A stretch of DNA of 64,000 bases from Diaminobutyricibacter sp049994905 (GCF_049994905.1 NZ_CP188258.1:2914001-2978000), one strand, 5' to 3'; positions 32,485-41,111 are shown, counted from the stretch's first letter. The notes: a model not told the origin generated them from the letters alone. Program-made: numbers and translations.

Positions 32485-33665
32485 CGCTCCACCTCCACAG
32501 GCTCGGTCTCTGTCACGGTCTCGGTCGCCGACGCAGTCCCGGTCTCGGTCACGGTCGTCTCGGCGACCGCGAGGTCTTCGGCGAGCTCCGCAGCATCGCG
32601 TGCTGCGACGAGCGACTCATGCGTCGGTCCGTCGGGCACGTGCGCGGGCCGCAGGGCGTCGAACTCCTTGCGGAGCACCGGCACCACCTCTTCGCCCAGG
32701 ATGTCGAGCTGCTCCAGCACCGTCTTCAGCGGCAGGCCGGCGTGGTCCATCAGGAACAGCTGGCGCTGGTAGTCGCCGAAGGAGTCGCGGAACGTCAGCG
32801 TGCGGTCGATGACTTCCTGCGGGCTGCCGACCGTGAGCGGCGTCTGCTCCGTGAACTCCTCGAGGGACGGACCGTGTCCGTAGACCGGCGCGTTGTCGAA
32901 GTACGGCCGGAACTCGCGCACGGCATCCTGCGAGTTCTTGCGCATGAACACCTGGCCACCGAGGCCGACGATCGCCTGGTCGGCTGTGCCGTGGCCGTAG
33001 TGTTCGAAGCGCTGACGGTACAGCTGGATCAGGCGCATGTAGTGCTCCTTCGGCCAGAAGATGTTGTTCGCGAAGAACCCGTCGCCGTAGTATGCCGCCT
33101 GCTCCGCGATCTCGGGGCTGCGGATGCTTCCGTGCCAGACGAACGGAGCAACACCGTCGAGCGGGCGCGGCGTCGACTGGAAACCCTGCAACGGGGTGCG
33201 GAACTGGCCTTCCCAGTCCACGAAGTCCTCACGCCACAGACGGTGCACCAGGTTGTAGTTCTCGAGTGCCAGGTTGATGCCCTGGCGAATGTCTTTGCCG
33301 AACCACGGGTAGACCGGGCCCGTATTGCCGCGGCCCATCATCACATCCACTCGGCCGTCGGCCACGTGCTGCAGCATCGCGAAATCTTCCGCGATCTTCA
33401 CCGGGTCGTTCGTGGTGATCAGGGTCGTGGAAGTCGACAGGATGATCCTGTCGGTCTTCGCCGCGATGTAGCCGAGCATCGTGGTCGGGCTGGACGGAAC
33501 GAACGGCGGGTTGTGGTGCTCGCCCTGGGCGAAGACGTCGAGGCCGACCTCTTCCGCCTTCTGGGCGATGGTCAGCATGGCCTTGATGCGCTCGTGTTCC
33601 GTGGGCGTCTGGCCGGTGGTCGGGTCCGTTGTCACGTCGCCGACGGTGAAGATTCCGAACTGCAT
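32481..33665 (-). CDS. LLM class flavin-dependent monooxygenase (CE1758 family)
   Basis: 394 residues, luciferase-like TIM barrel: FAQGEHHNPPFVPSSPTTML near residue 46, DGRVDVMMGRGN around 105, and WHGSIRSPEIAEQAAYYGDG. The last 40 residues form an acidic Thr/Glu/Val-rich low-complexity tail (ETTVTETGTASATETVTETE) coded by degenerate repeats, beyond the usual end of the family. ATG with GGAG upstream. Organic substrate unknown; forms a two-component oxygenase with the coupled FMN reductase. Confidence 0.9.
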   Translation of the reverse strand: MQFGIFTVGDVTTDPTTGQTPTEHERIKAMLTIAQKAEEVGLDVFAQGEHHNPPFVPSSPTTMLGYIAAKTDRIILSTSTTLITTNDPVKIAEDFAMLQHVADGRVDVMMGRGNTGPVYPWFGKDIRQGINLALENYNLVHRLWREDFVDWEGQFRTPLQGFQSTPRPLDGVAPFVWHGSIRSPEIAEQAAYYGDGFFANNIFWPKEHYMRLIQLYRQRFEHYGHGTADQAIVGLGGQVFMRKNSQDAVREFRPYFDNAPVYGHGPSLEEFTEQTPLTVGSPQEVIDRTLTFRDSFGDYQRQLFLMDHAGLPLKTVLEQLDILGEEVVPVLRKEFDALRPAHVPDGPTHESLVAARDAAELAEDLAVAETTVTETGTASATETVTETEPVEVER

Positions 33666-33727
33666 TCTGCCTGCTCCAATTCAATGCGTTTGCATGGATA
33701 TCGGTTCAAACCATCAGGCTCCGGGTT

Positions 33728-34180
33728 CTATTCCCGGATTGCGCTGGGCGCTGCGCGAGACGACTGCGCCGCCCGGATCACACGCACGATGGCCACTCCG
33801 ATAGCCGTACCGGCCGTGTTGGCGACGATGTCGCGGATGTCGCTGAAGCGGCCGGGGATGAACAGCTGTGCCGTCTCGATGGTCACGGTCATTCCGAAAC
33901 CGATCAGCACGGCCACCCACCACTGCCGGGGCGGCAGCAGCAGCGCCAGGAGCACGCCGACCGGGATGAACATCCCGATGTTCGCGGTGAACTCGAGCGC
34001 CGAATAGCCGAGCCATTCGAATGGCGGGATGGACAGGATGAAGCGGATGAGCTGCTGCTCGAAACTGTTCGGGTCGGGGGCCGCCGGCTGCGGGGTCAGC
34101 GTCACCCAGCCGACGAAGGCCACGTAGGCGATCGTTCCGGCGACCAGGACCGTGTGCCGCGGGAGGTGCGGGGCCGTCAT
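33728..34180 (-). CDS. VanZ-like membrane protein
   Basis: 150 residues from the ATG at 34180 (an upstream ATG at 34210 would add 10). Four membrane helices. VanZ features: GWVTLTPQP, a LGYSALEFTANIGMFIPVG segment, MTVTIETAQLFIPGRFSDIRDIVANTAGTAIG. VanZ proteins are linked to resistance to cell-wall-active compounds in some species, but most homologues have no known role. The 34180 start overlaps the stop of a possible 30-codon leader gene as ATGA. Confidence 0.85.
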   Translation of the reverse strand: MTAPHLPRHTVLVAGTIAYVAFVGWVTLTPQPAAPDPNSFEQQLIRFILSIPPFEWLGYSALEFTANIGMFIPVGVLLALLLPPRQWWVAVLIGFGMTVTIETAQLFIPGRFSDIRDIVANTAGTAIGVAIVRVIRAAQSSRAAPSAIRE

Positions 34181-34269
34181 GCGAGGGGAACAGGTCGCAG
34201 CGACGAGCATGAGGCGCGGTCGGGCGACAGAACCTTTTCGGCAGCGTCGAACGATCCTGGTGCGGGCAC
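34177..34269 (-). CDS. Possible leaderless 30-codon peptide coupled to vanZ
   Basis: Small open frame from a GTG at 34269 to TGA at 34177-34179. The GTG has the -10-like TACGAT exactly 6 nt upstream, the spacing seen at most single genes in this window, and the stop overlaps the vanZ ATG as ATGA. The peptide starts VPAPGSFDAAEKVL and ends SSLRPVPLA; it has no membrane segment. It could be a leader peptide that couples translation of vanZ, or a chance frame. No homologue known to me. Confidence 0.4.
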   Translation of the reverse strand: MPAPGSFDAAEKVLSPDRASCSSLRPVPLA

Positions 34270-34275
34270 GTCAGC

Positions 34276-34281
34276 ATCGTA
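34276..34281 (-). promoter_or_regulatory. -10 box of the peptide/vanZ transcript
   Basis: TACGAT on the minus strand, 6 nt before the GTG at 34269. Confidence 0.4.
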
Positions 34282-34370
34282 GCGGGAGCGCGAGGCTCTG
34301 AGCGCGACGTTACGGGCACGACCCTCCCGGACTGCGAAACCTGATGGGTGTACCGGTCGATCGTGGTGCG

Positions 34371-35720
34371 TCACGTCCGGCGTCTTCGCGCGGGCATCGG
34401 TCTGGCAGGTTTCAGCGGGTCGATGTCGTGCGGCGGGACGAGGTCGAATTCACCAGGGCCCCGGCTTCGGACCACCGACCAGCCGTTGTTATGCAAGAGC
34501 ATGTGGTGATGTCGGCAGAGGAGGATGCCATCAGCCAGATCGGTGCGGCCTCCGGCGGACCACGGATCGATGTGATGTGCTTCCGTCCACGATGGCGGGC
34601 GCTCGCAGCCCGGCCAGCGACACCCGCCATCGCGAGCCGCCAGGGCCACCCGCTGAGATCGCGTGAAGCAGCGCTCGGTGCGGCCCACGTCGAGGATCTC
34701 GCTGCGCCCTCCGAAGACGATCGGCAGCACGCCGGTGTCGCAGAGATATCGCCGCGCGGTCGCTGCGCTCAGCGGCTCAGCCGACGACTCGACGTGTGCA
34801 GCACCATCGCCCCCACCCCAGACCTCGGCGCGCAGGTCATCCAGCGAGATCGTGACCCTCACGGCCGGCCGCGTCGTGCCGAAGAGACGACCCGGGTCAG
34901 ACTCTCCAGCGATGCGGATCATCTCGACGACCGAATCGAGTACAAGCTGACCGTGCGTGCGGTCATCGTCGACGATCGCTCGAGCCCGTGCCTGCTGTTC
35001 CGGGTCGACGAACCTCGGGCCGCCGCGGCGAGGCGCGGTCACCGCGTCGACCGCAGAGATGACGATCGCCGCAGACTCGGGATCGAGAATGCCGGACAGA
35101 CGCCGCAACCCGTCGATCTCCGGGCCGATGGTCAGGAAGCGCTTGTCGCGCAGCTGCTGTTCGCGGTCGGCCACGCCTGCCCTGTCCAGCGTGTCGCGAA
35201 CGGATTTCGCCATCCGCGTCACAGCATCGGCGTGCGACGACTCGGACTCGCGGGCAAGAGTCTCGGCAGCCGAGACGAACGCCACGGTGTCTGCCTTCTC
35301 GGCGACCGGCGCGAGCGCCCGGACGATTCCGTCGGCCGCATCGACATCGATGCGACCCTCACGGACACCGTCGGCCACCGGGCCGAGGCCTGCAGGCGAG
35401 GTCATCAATTCGCCGACGCGAACGAGCGCGGCGGCTTCGCGGTAGCTCGAACCGCAGATGTCGCGCACCAGCGACTCCGCGTTGCGGTGCCCCTCTCGTG
35501 CGGCCCAGCCTCCATGGCCGTCGTGCCGGCGTGAGCGCGCGGCCGCCTCTGCGGCCAGAGTCGCTTTCACCGCGTCGATCCGCCGCCCGAGTGAGGCGGC
35601 GGTCACCAGCCTGCGACGCAGTTCGGTCTCGGTCAACGCCGACGGATCGCCCACCAGATCGCGCAGCAGGTCTGCGATAGCTGCACCCGGATCTGGTGCG
35701 CCTGGTCGGTCTTCCGTCAT
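34371..35720 (-). CDS. DUF222 and HNH endonuclease domain protein (13E12 type)
   Basis: 449 residues from the ATG at 35720. The DUF222 region occupies the first three quarters; the HNH domain at the C-terminus has CRWPGCERPPSWTEAHHIDPWSAGG..LCRHHHMLLHNNGW, with Cys, His-His and Asn-type positions of an active HNH nuclease. These proteins are numerous in actinobacteria, often in many copies per genome; the function is unknown and a mobile or repeat origin has been suggested. It stands alone here, with no adjacent mobile genes. Confidence 0.9.
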   Translation of the reverse strand: MTEDRPGAPDPGAAIADLLRDLVGDPSALTETELRRRLVTAASLGRRIDAVKATLAAEAAARSRRHDGHGGWAAREGHRNAESLVRDICGSSYREAAALVRVGELMTSPAGLGPVADGVREGRIDVDAADGIVRALAPVAEKADTVAFVSAAETLARESESSHADAVTRMAKSVRDTLDRAGVADREQQLRDKRFLTIGPEIDGLRRLSGILDPESAAIVISAVDAVTAPRRGGPRFVDPEQQARARAIVDDDRTHGQLVLDSVVEMIRIAGESDPGRLFGTTRPAVRVTISLDDLRAEVWGGGDGAAHVESSAEPLSAATARRYLCDTGVLPIVFGGRSEILDVGRTERCFTRSQRVALAARDGGCRWPGCERPPSWTEAHHIDPWSAGGRTDLADGILLCRHHHMLLHNNGWSVVRSRGPGEFDLVPPHDIDPLKPARPMPARRRRT

Positions 35721-35854
35721 GCTTCTATCCAAGCACGCACCACCGATATTCACTGCTGACCAGCACTTAAGCTGTGGATAACTCGTCGCCGACCCCCTCC
35801 TGTGGAGGAGAGGACGGCCGGATGCACCGCCACCACCTGAGACACCCCACGCCC

Positions 35855-35860
35855 TAGTCT
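35855..35860 (+). promoter_or_regulatory. -10 box of ltrA (leaderless)
   Basis: TAGTCT, 6 nt before the ATG at 35867. Confidence 0.5.
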
Positions 35861-35866
35861 GTCTCC

Positions 35867-37096
35867 ATGACGACGCCCACCGACCCCGCACGGGTCCCGC
35901 GTTTCCCCGGCATCCGGTTGCGGATGACCGGACGCGCGCCGGCCGAGGAGAACCGCGTCTCCAGCCCGCTCGAGCTGCTCTTCGATCTCACGTTCGTGGT
36001 CGCGATCGCCCAGGTCGCATCCCAGCTCGCTCAGTACATCGCCCGCGGCGAGGCCGTCGCAGGCGTCGGGCCCTACCTGATGGTCTTCTTCGCGATCTGG
36101 TGGGCCTGGATGAACTTCACCTGGTTCGCGTCGGCATACGACACGGACGATGTGCCTTACCGCCTGCTGACGCTGGTGCAGATGGGCGGCGTGCTCGTGC
36201 TGGCCGCTGGTGTCCCGTCCGGGTTCGACGCCCAGAAATTCACAGCCATCACGATCGGCTACGTGATCATGCGCATCGCGCAGGTGAGCCAATGGGTCCG
36301 GGCCGCTGTCGAGCATCCGGATGGCCGCACCACCGCCCTGAGGTACGCGGTCGGAATCTCGCTCGTCCAGGTCGGCTGGGTCGCGCGCCTGACCCTACCT
36401 CCCGAAGCGGGTCTGTGGAGCTTCCTCGTGCTCGCCGCGGCCGACCTCTCCGTGCCGCTCTGGGCTGAGCGCACCGGGATGACGGCCTGGCATCCGCATC
36501 ACATCGCCGAGCGGTACGGGCTGTTCACGATCATCGTGCTGGGCGAGTCGGTCGCCGCGGCGACGCTCGGGGTGCAGCAGGGAATCGACCACAGCGGCCT
36601 CACGGTGCCGCTCGTGACGATCGCCGCATCCAGTCTCATCCTGCTCTTCGCACTGTGGTGGCTGTACTTCCTCGAGCCGGCCGGCGCCGGACTCGAAGCG
36701 CACCGGGGGCTCTCCTTCTTCTGGGGCTATGGACACTACTTCGTGTTCGCCTCACTCGCAGCCCTCGGCGCAGGACTCGAGGTCGCGGTCGAGCGCGGCG
36801 CCGGCCGGATCGAAACTCCGGATGCGGTGGTCGGTTACGCCGTCGCCATCCCCGTCGCCGTCTTCCTGGTGATGCTCTGGGTGCTGCATGCGCCGCTGGT
36901 GGACCAGCTCGTCATCCGCCCCGTCGCGATCGTGGTCGCCACGGCCGCCGTCCTCCTGCTCCCGCTGGCCTCCCCGGTCATCGGGCTGGAGGGAACCGTG
37001 GTCGGAATCGCAGGGGTTGCGGCCGCCCTGACCGCCGTGACTATCGTGGATCGTTCCTACAGAGCGTCACGAAAACTGACCACGGAAGAGAGCTGA
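35867..37096 (+). CDS. ltrA: Low temperature requirement protein A (LtrA) family membrane protein
   Basis: 409 residues with about ten hydrophobic segments. The N-terminal EENRVSSPLELLFDLTFVVAIAQVA and the later AERYGLFTIIVLGESVAAATLGV are the LtrA family signatures, and the GYGHYFVFASLAALGAGLEVAVE segment is typical. LtrA was named from cold-sensitive growth of Listeria mutants; the molecular role is unknown. The VOC protein gene starts 3 nt after its stop. Confidence 0.93.
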   Translation: MTTPTDPARVPRFPGIRLRMTGRAPAEENRVSSPLELLFDLTFVVAIAQVASQLAQYIARGEAVAGVGPYLMVFFAIWWAWMNFTWFASAYDTDDVPYRLLTLVQMGGVLVLAAGVPSGFDAQKFTAITIGYVIMRIAQVSQWVRAAVEHPDGRTTALRYAVGISLVQVGWVARLTLPPEAGLWSFLVLAAADLSVPLWAERTGMTAWHPHHIAERYGLFTIIVLGESVAAATLGVQQGIDHSGLTVPLVTIAASSLILLFALWWLYFLEPAGAGLEAHRGLSFFWGYGHYFVFASLAALGAGLEVAVERGAGRIETPDAVVGYAVAIPVAVFLVMLWVLHAPLVDQLVIRPVAIVVATAAVLLLPLASPVIGLEGTVVGIAGVAAALTAVTIVDRSYRASRKLTTEES

Positions 37097-37099
37097 ACC

Positions 37100-37501
37100 A
37101 TGCCAACGATGATCTTCGTCAACCTCCCCGTCACCGACCTCGAGAGGGCGAAAGCGTTCTACTCGGCCCTCGGGTTCGGCATCAACCAGCAGTTCACCGA
37201 CGACAAGGCAGCCTGCATCGTCATCAGCGACACCATCTTCGCGATGATCGTCACCAAGCCGTACTTCGAGACCTTCAGCCCGAAGACCATTGCCGACACC
37301 TCGACGAGCGTCGCAGCGATCAACGCGCTGTCGCGGGACAGCAAGGAGGAGGTGGATGCGATCGCCGACAAGGCGCTGACGTCGGGCGGGCTCCAGACCA
37401 ATGAGCCGCAGGACCTCGGCTTCATGTACAGCCGGAGCTTCCAGGACCCGGATGGCAACATGTGGGAAGCAATGTGGATGGATCCCGGGCACGTCGAGTA
37501 G
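37100..37501 (+). CDS. VOC family protein (glyoxalase/bleomycin resistance-like)
   Basis: 133 residues. A single betaalphabetabetabeta pair: FVNLPVTDLERAKAFYSALGFGINQQFTD at the start and QDPDGNMWEAMWMDP near the end with the usual Glu. It resembles lactoylglutathione-lyase-like proteins with predicted metal site, but substrate unknown. Co-transcribed with ltrA (3-nt gap). Its 3' flank is a run of short tandem repeats before the terminator. Confidence 0.88.
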   Translation: MPTMIFVNLPVTDLERAKAFYSALGFGINQQFTDDKAACIVISDTIFAMIVTKPYFETFSPKTIADTSTSVAAINALSRDSKEEVDAIADKALTSGGLQTNEPQDLGFMYSRSFQDPDGNMWEAMWMDPGHVE

Positions 37502-37531
37502 CGGGCGCAGCGGTTCCGAACGGCACGGCAT

Positions 37532-37587
37532 CCGACCGGCACAGGCACCCGACCGGCACAGACGACGAACAGCACAGACGACGAACG
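37532..37587. repeat. Short tandem repeats after the VOC gene
   Basis: CCGACCGGCACAG repeats at 37532-37544 and 37549-37561 (17-bp period), followed by two adjacent 16-bp copies of GCACAGACGACGAAC(A/G) at 37556-37571 and 37572-37587. Confidence 0.8.
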
Positions 37588-37617
37588 GGCCGCCACCCGG
37601 AGGTGACGGCCCGTTCG
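37582..37617. terminator. Hairpin between ltrA-VOC and rpsO
   Basis: Perfect 11-bp stem (37582-37592, 37607-37617), with an additional ACC/GGT pairing in the loop. It serves convergent transcripts; no T-run. Confidence 0.75.
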
Positions 37618-37642
37618 CAAGAAGTTCGCGTGGTCAGCGAAG

Positions 37643-37912
37643 TTATCGACGGAGGCCGAGACGCTCGATCAGCGAGCGGTAACGGTTGATGTCGATGTCT
37701 GCGAGGTAGCCCAGCAGACGGCGACGCTGCCCGACCAGGAGGAGCAGGCCACGACGCGAGTGGTGGTCGTGCTTGTGCTCCTTGAGGTGCTCGGTGAGGT
37801 CCTTGATCCGCTTGGTCAGGATCGCAACCTGAACCTCGGGGGATCCGGTGTCACCGGGGTGGGTCGCGTACTCTTCGATGATCGCCTTCTTGACATCGGC
37901 TTCAAGTGCCAT
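37643..37912 (-). CDS. rpsO: 30S ribosomal protein S15
   Basis: 89 residues, complete and canonical: HPGDTGSPEVQVAILTKRIKDLTEHLKEHKHDHHSRRGLL and the LLGYLADIDINRYRSLIERLGLR end. It binds the central domain of 16S rRNA early in 30S assembly. The leader of about 80 nt could hold its autoregulatory site. pnp is normally the next gene but lies about 6 kb downstream here. Confidence 0.98.
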   Translation of the reverse strand: MALEADVKKAIIEEYATHPGDTGSPEVQVAILTKRIKDLTEHLKEHKHDHHSRRGLLLLVGQRRRLLGYLADIDINRYRSLIERLGLRR

Positions 37913-38001
37913 AGATGGGATCCCCTTTCTCTCGTTGCGCGGTGCCCGGGGCAGAATGCCTGGGCTCTCTTTATCCGCGGCCGTCAGACGGCAACCGACC
38001 T

Positions 38002-38010
38002 AGTTTACCA
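38002..38010 (-). promoter_or_regulatory. Extended -10 promoter of rpsO
   Basis: TGGTAAACT on the minus strand (TG-N plus TAAACT); predicted start about 80 nt before the rpsO ATG. No -35 match seen. Confidence 0.5.
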
Positions 38011-38043
38011 GACCCGCATGCCCGGGCAGCACGGCGTCGTGCG

Positions 38044-38814
38044 TCAGGCGACGGCGTCCCGCGCCCGGTCGACCAGCCGGTACGTGAGGGCGATGAAACC
38101 GAAGACGTAGGCGGCGATGATGGGCACGGTCGCAAGAGGGATCAGGCGTGCACCCGCCTGCGGATTGACGAGGAAGAGCAGCGCGGTCACGACGCCGACG
38201 ACCAGCAGGAATCCGCCCAGCGCCACCGCGATCCAGCGGCCGAGCTCTTCCGTGAGGAGGATCACGCGTCCCCGGTCGAGGCGCTTCAATGTGTACGCGC
38301 TCCGCGACGCGCGGTAAGCGTCGGCATCCCGGTACGCGTCTGCGACGTGCGCGAAATACCAGATGCCGATGGCGAGGATGGCGATGGTCGCGCCTGCCGC
38401 CCACGCGTAGGCGCCGAGACCGGGCCCGAGCCCGATCGTCAGCTGGGCCGCCACCGTCCAGGCGAGGGCGATACCGATCAGTCCGTACAGGAAGGCGGCC
38501 CACCGCAGTTTGTGGCCGAGGTCTGCGACGATCTCGTCGTCGGCGGCGAGGAGCGGGTCGTTGACCAGCTGGGTAGGCGTGAACTCCCAGGGCCGCGCAT
38601 CCGCCATCTCCAGCATCGCCTCATCGAGCACAGCGGTCTCGTCCAGGTCGGCGCGGTCGGCCTCGACCAGGACGACGTCGACGACCGTGTCGAGCACGAT
38701 GGTGTCGTCCTCGTCGGATGGTTCCGGCAGACCTGTCATCTCGGAGTCGCTGGGCACCGGGTCGCTGGGCAACGGCTGGGTCTCCGCGGCATGCTGCTGC
38801 CGGCGGGTCGCCAT
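38044..38814 (-). CDS. Membrane protein of unknown function
   Basis: 256 residues, family not recognised. An acidic, Asp/Val-rich cytoplasmic N-terminus (1-100) precedes two paired membrane regions (about 105-125, 133-152; 192-212, 223-243), with a charged loop of YRDADAYRASRSAYTLKRLDRGR between them. The ATG overlaps the stop of the VOC gene by one base (TGATG), so the two are one operon. Confidence 0.75.
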   Translation of the reverse strand: MATRRQQHAAETQPLPSDPVPSDSEMTGLPEPSDEDDTIVLDTVVDVVLVEADRADLDETAVLDEAMLEMADARPWEFTPTQLVNDPLLAADDEIVADLGHKLRWAAFLYGLIGIALAWTVAAQLTIGLGPGLGAYAWAAGATIAILAIGIWYFAHVADAYRDADAYRASRSAYTLKRLDRGRVILLTEELGRWIAVALGGFLLVVGVVTALLFLVNPQAGARLIPLATVPIIAAYVFGFIALTYRLVDRARDAVA

Positions 38815-39593
38815 CAGGCGGCCTCCCTTTCTGGCTCGAGCAACGCGAACGCGCCACCGAAGGGGTCCGTGACGACCGCCCAGCGCCCCACTCCGGATGC
38901 CGACATCGGCAGCGAGAGCGTCGCACCTCCGAGGCCGAGGACACGCTCGAGCGAGGCATCGAGGTCGACGACCTGGAAGTAGGCGAGCCAGTGGCTCGGC
39001 GTCTCCGGCGACACCGGCGCCATCGCTCCGGCCACGTTCGCATCGCCGACGTCGAACAGCGTGTAGACACCCTCGTTCAACGGCATCTGGCTGACACCCA
39101 CCGTCAACACGTTCTCGTAGAACGAGAGCGACTCCTCATAGCCTTCGGCGACCAGTTCCAGCCAGTCGACGGCTCCGGGCTCATTGCGCAGCCAGGGTGT
39201 GCCCTTCTCCTGCTGCCACAGCCCGAACACCGCACCGGTCGGATCGGAGACGATCGCCAGGTAGACCCCCCGTGCCAGTTCGCCGGGAGGAACGAGCACC
39301 TGACCACCCTCGTCGGTCGCGGCCGAGGCAGCGCGTCCGATGTCGTCGACCACGAAATAGGTGGTCCAGGTCGATCGCCCTCCGGCTTCAGCGATCATCG
39401 GGGGCAGCGGCCCGATCGCGGTCACCGGCGTTCCGCCGATGCTGGCAACGGAGTACCCGCCCATCTCCGCGGTGGGAGGCACGACCTCCCAGCCGAACAG
39501 GTCGCGGTAGAACGCGACCGCCCCTTCCGGGTCGGGACTCTGCAGATCGACCCACACCGGGGTCCCTGCGGGAAATGTGTCGATGACCGGCAT
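38814..39593 (-). CDS. VOC family protein with two glyoxalase-like modules
   Basis: 259 residues. Two tandem VOC halves: AGTPVWVDLQSPDPEGAVAFYRDLFGWEV first, AVDWLELVAEGYEESLSFYENVLTVGV second; each ends in a DPTGA/DPFGGAFAL segment. Similar to CFP-30-type hydroxylase annotations in mycobacteria; activity not demonstrated from sequence. The ATG is fixed by the -10 box TAAGGT 7 nt upstream; GTG codons further up would lie within the promoter. Confidence 0.88.
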   Translation of the reverse strand: MPVIDTFPAGTPVWVDLQSPDPEGAVAFYRDLFGWEVVPPTAEMGGYSVASIGGTPVTAIGPLPPMIAEAGGRSTWTTYFVVDDIGRAASAATDEGGQVLVPPGELARGVYLAIVSDPTGAVFGLWQQEKGTPWLRNEPGAVDWLELVAEGYEESLSFYENVLTVGVSQMPLNEGVYTLFDVGDANVAGAMAPVSPETPSHWLAYFQVVDLDASLERVLGLGGATLSLPMSASGVGRWAVVTDPFGGAFALLEPEREAA

Positions 39594-39600
39594 GGCACAC

Positions 39601-39606
39601 ACCTTA
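39601..39606 (-). promoter_or_regulatory. -10 box of the VOC/membrane protein operon (leaderless)
   Basis: TAAGGT on the minus strand, 7 nt before the ATG at 39593. Confidence 0.5.
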
Positions 39607-39638
39607 CGCCCGCGTTCGGGTGCACGAACAGGGCCGGG

Positions 39639-41084
39639 TCAGGTCTCGGTCGCTGCACGCGCGACAGCCCCGGACAGCAGGTGCAGGCCATCGCGAACGT
39701 CGCCGGGCGCGACACCTCCGAACCCGAGGATGAGCCCCGGACGCGTCGGCTCCTCCGCACAGAACCGGGCGAGGGATTGCACGGCCACACCGACGGACGC
39801 CGCGAGCGTCGCGACACGGTCGGCATCGAAGGATGCACCGGATGGCACGATGCACAGGTGCAGCCCGGCAATCGACGGCACGACGCGAAAGGCGTCGCCG
39901 AACTCGGCCTGCACGTCGATGATCACCTGCCGCTGCCTCGCGCCGTACTCCTTCGTCGCCCGGCGCACATGGCGCGCGAAATGCCCGCCGTCGATGAACC
40001 GCGCCATCGCCGCCTGGGTCAGGTAGTCGGCCGACCAGTCGGTCAGGCGTTTCGCGCTCCGAAGCGCAGCACGCAGCGGCTCGGGTGCGACGAGGAACCC
40101 GAGACGCAGGGAGGGAAGCATCGTCTTCGAGAAGGTGCCGACGTAGATCACCCGGCCGTCGCGGTCGAGACTCTGGAGAGGGTCGAGCGGGCGGTCTGCG
40201 AACCGGTACTCGGTGTCGTAGTCGTCTTCGATGATGGCCGCGCCACTGTGTCGCGCCCACTCCAGGAGGGCGATTCGCCGATCGAACGACAGCACCGCGC
40301 CGAGGGGGAACTGGTGCGACGGCGTGATGTAGACGAGCCTCGCCTTCGCGGGGAGGGCATCCACGACCATTCCATCGTCGTCGACCGGGACGCCGACCAC
40401 ACGGGCGCCGAGGGTCTCGAACAGTTGTCGGACGGGAGGATAGCCCGGCTCCTCCACGATCACGACGTCGCCGGGTTCGATGAGCACGCGGCCGATCAGG
40501 TCGAAGGCTTGCTGGGCGCCGCTCGTGACGAGTACGTCGTCGGCCGCGGCATCCACCGAGCGTGCGATGCCGATGTGCCGGGCGATTGCGCCGCGCAGCC
40601 GGGCGAGCCCCGCCGGGTCGCCGTAGCCGGCGGAATCGAGGATTCCCTGTCGCAGTTCGCCGGCGACGAAACGGCGCCACTGTTCGAGCGGGAAGAGAGC
40701 GGGGTCGGGCGTTCCGACGCTGAAGTCGTACGCGACAGGCCTCGGCTCGGTCCAGAGCGGGTCGGGGAGGCCACCCCAGAGTGCGCGCGGACGCACGGCC
40801 GACGAGGTCGGTGCGTGGCGCCGGTCTCTCGCCTGCGGTGTCGGCGACGGGGCAGCCACGAAGGTTCCGGAGCCGACACGGCTGACGAGGTACCCCTCTG
40901 CCGTGAGCCGTTCGTAGGCGACGGCGACCGTATTGCGCGAGACGGTCAGCTGTGCGGCCAGGTCACGCGACGGGGGTAGCCGCTCTCCGCGGCGCAGCCG
41001 TCCGTCGTGGATGGCCTCGCGCAGCTCCCGGTAGATGCGCTCGGAACGGTCGCCCCTGCCTTCGATCCGCACGTGCACATCCAT
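39639..41084 (-). CDS. MocR/PdxR family regulator (GntR-aminotransferase fusion)
   Basis: 481 residues. GntR-type winged helix at the N-terminus (LREAIHDGRLRRGERLPPSRDLAAQLTVSRNTV), a linker, then a fold-type I aminotransferase-like domain with the PLP lysine in VGTFSKTMLPSLRLGF. Such regulators often sense PLP. Here no pdxS/pdxT gene is close; instead it diverges from an AhpD-like gene with palindromes between them. The ATG follows GGGAGG. Confidence 0.92.
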   Translation of the reverse strand: MDVHVRIEGRGDRSERIYRELREAIHDGRLRRGERLPPSRDLAAQLTVSRNTVAVAYERLTAEGYLVSRVGSGTFVAAPSPTPQARDRRHAPTSSAVRPRALWGGLPDPLWTEPRPVAYDFSVGTPDPALFPLEQWRRFVAGELRQGILDSAGYGDPAGLARLRGAIARHIGIARSVDAAADDVLVTSGAQQAFDLIGRVLIEPGDVVIVEEPGYPPVRQLFETLGARVVGVPVDDDGMVVDALPAKARLVYITPSHQFPLGAVLSFDRRIALLEWARHSGAAIIEDDYDTEYRFADRPLDPLQSLDRDGRVIYVGTFSKTMLPSLRLGFLVAPEPLRAALRSAKRLTDWSADYLTQAAMARFIDGGHFARHVRRATKEYGARQRQVIIDVQAEFGDAFRVVPSIAGLHLCIVPSGASFDADRVATLAASVGVAVQSLARFCAEEPTRPGLILGFGGVAPGDVRDGLHLLSGAVARAATET

Positions 41085-41111
41085 CGCGCCGCCTCCCGCA
41101 TCACCGCCCGC

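Noticed and set aside
33721..33737. CCGGG-TTCTATT-CCCGG resembling a tRNA T-arm, with GGTTCAAACC just upstream
   Set aside because: The loop is not TTCRANT, no acceptor stem, anticodon or D-arm can be drawn, and it overlaps the vanZ stop codon.
34371..35720. DUF222/HNH gene as a mobile intron or homing element
   Set aside because: It is a free-standing gene with no intron, intein or transposase features; the family is common and vertically spread in actinobacteria.
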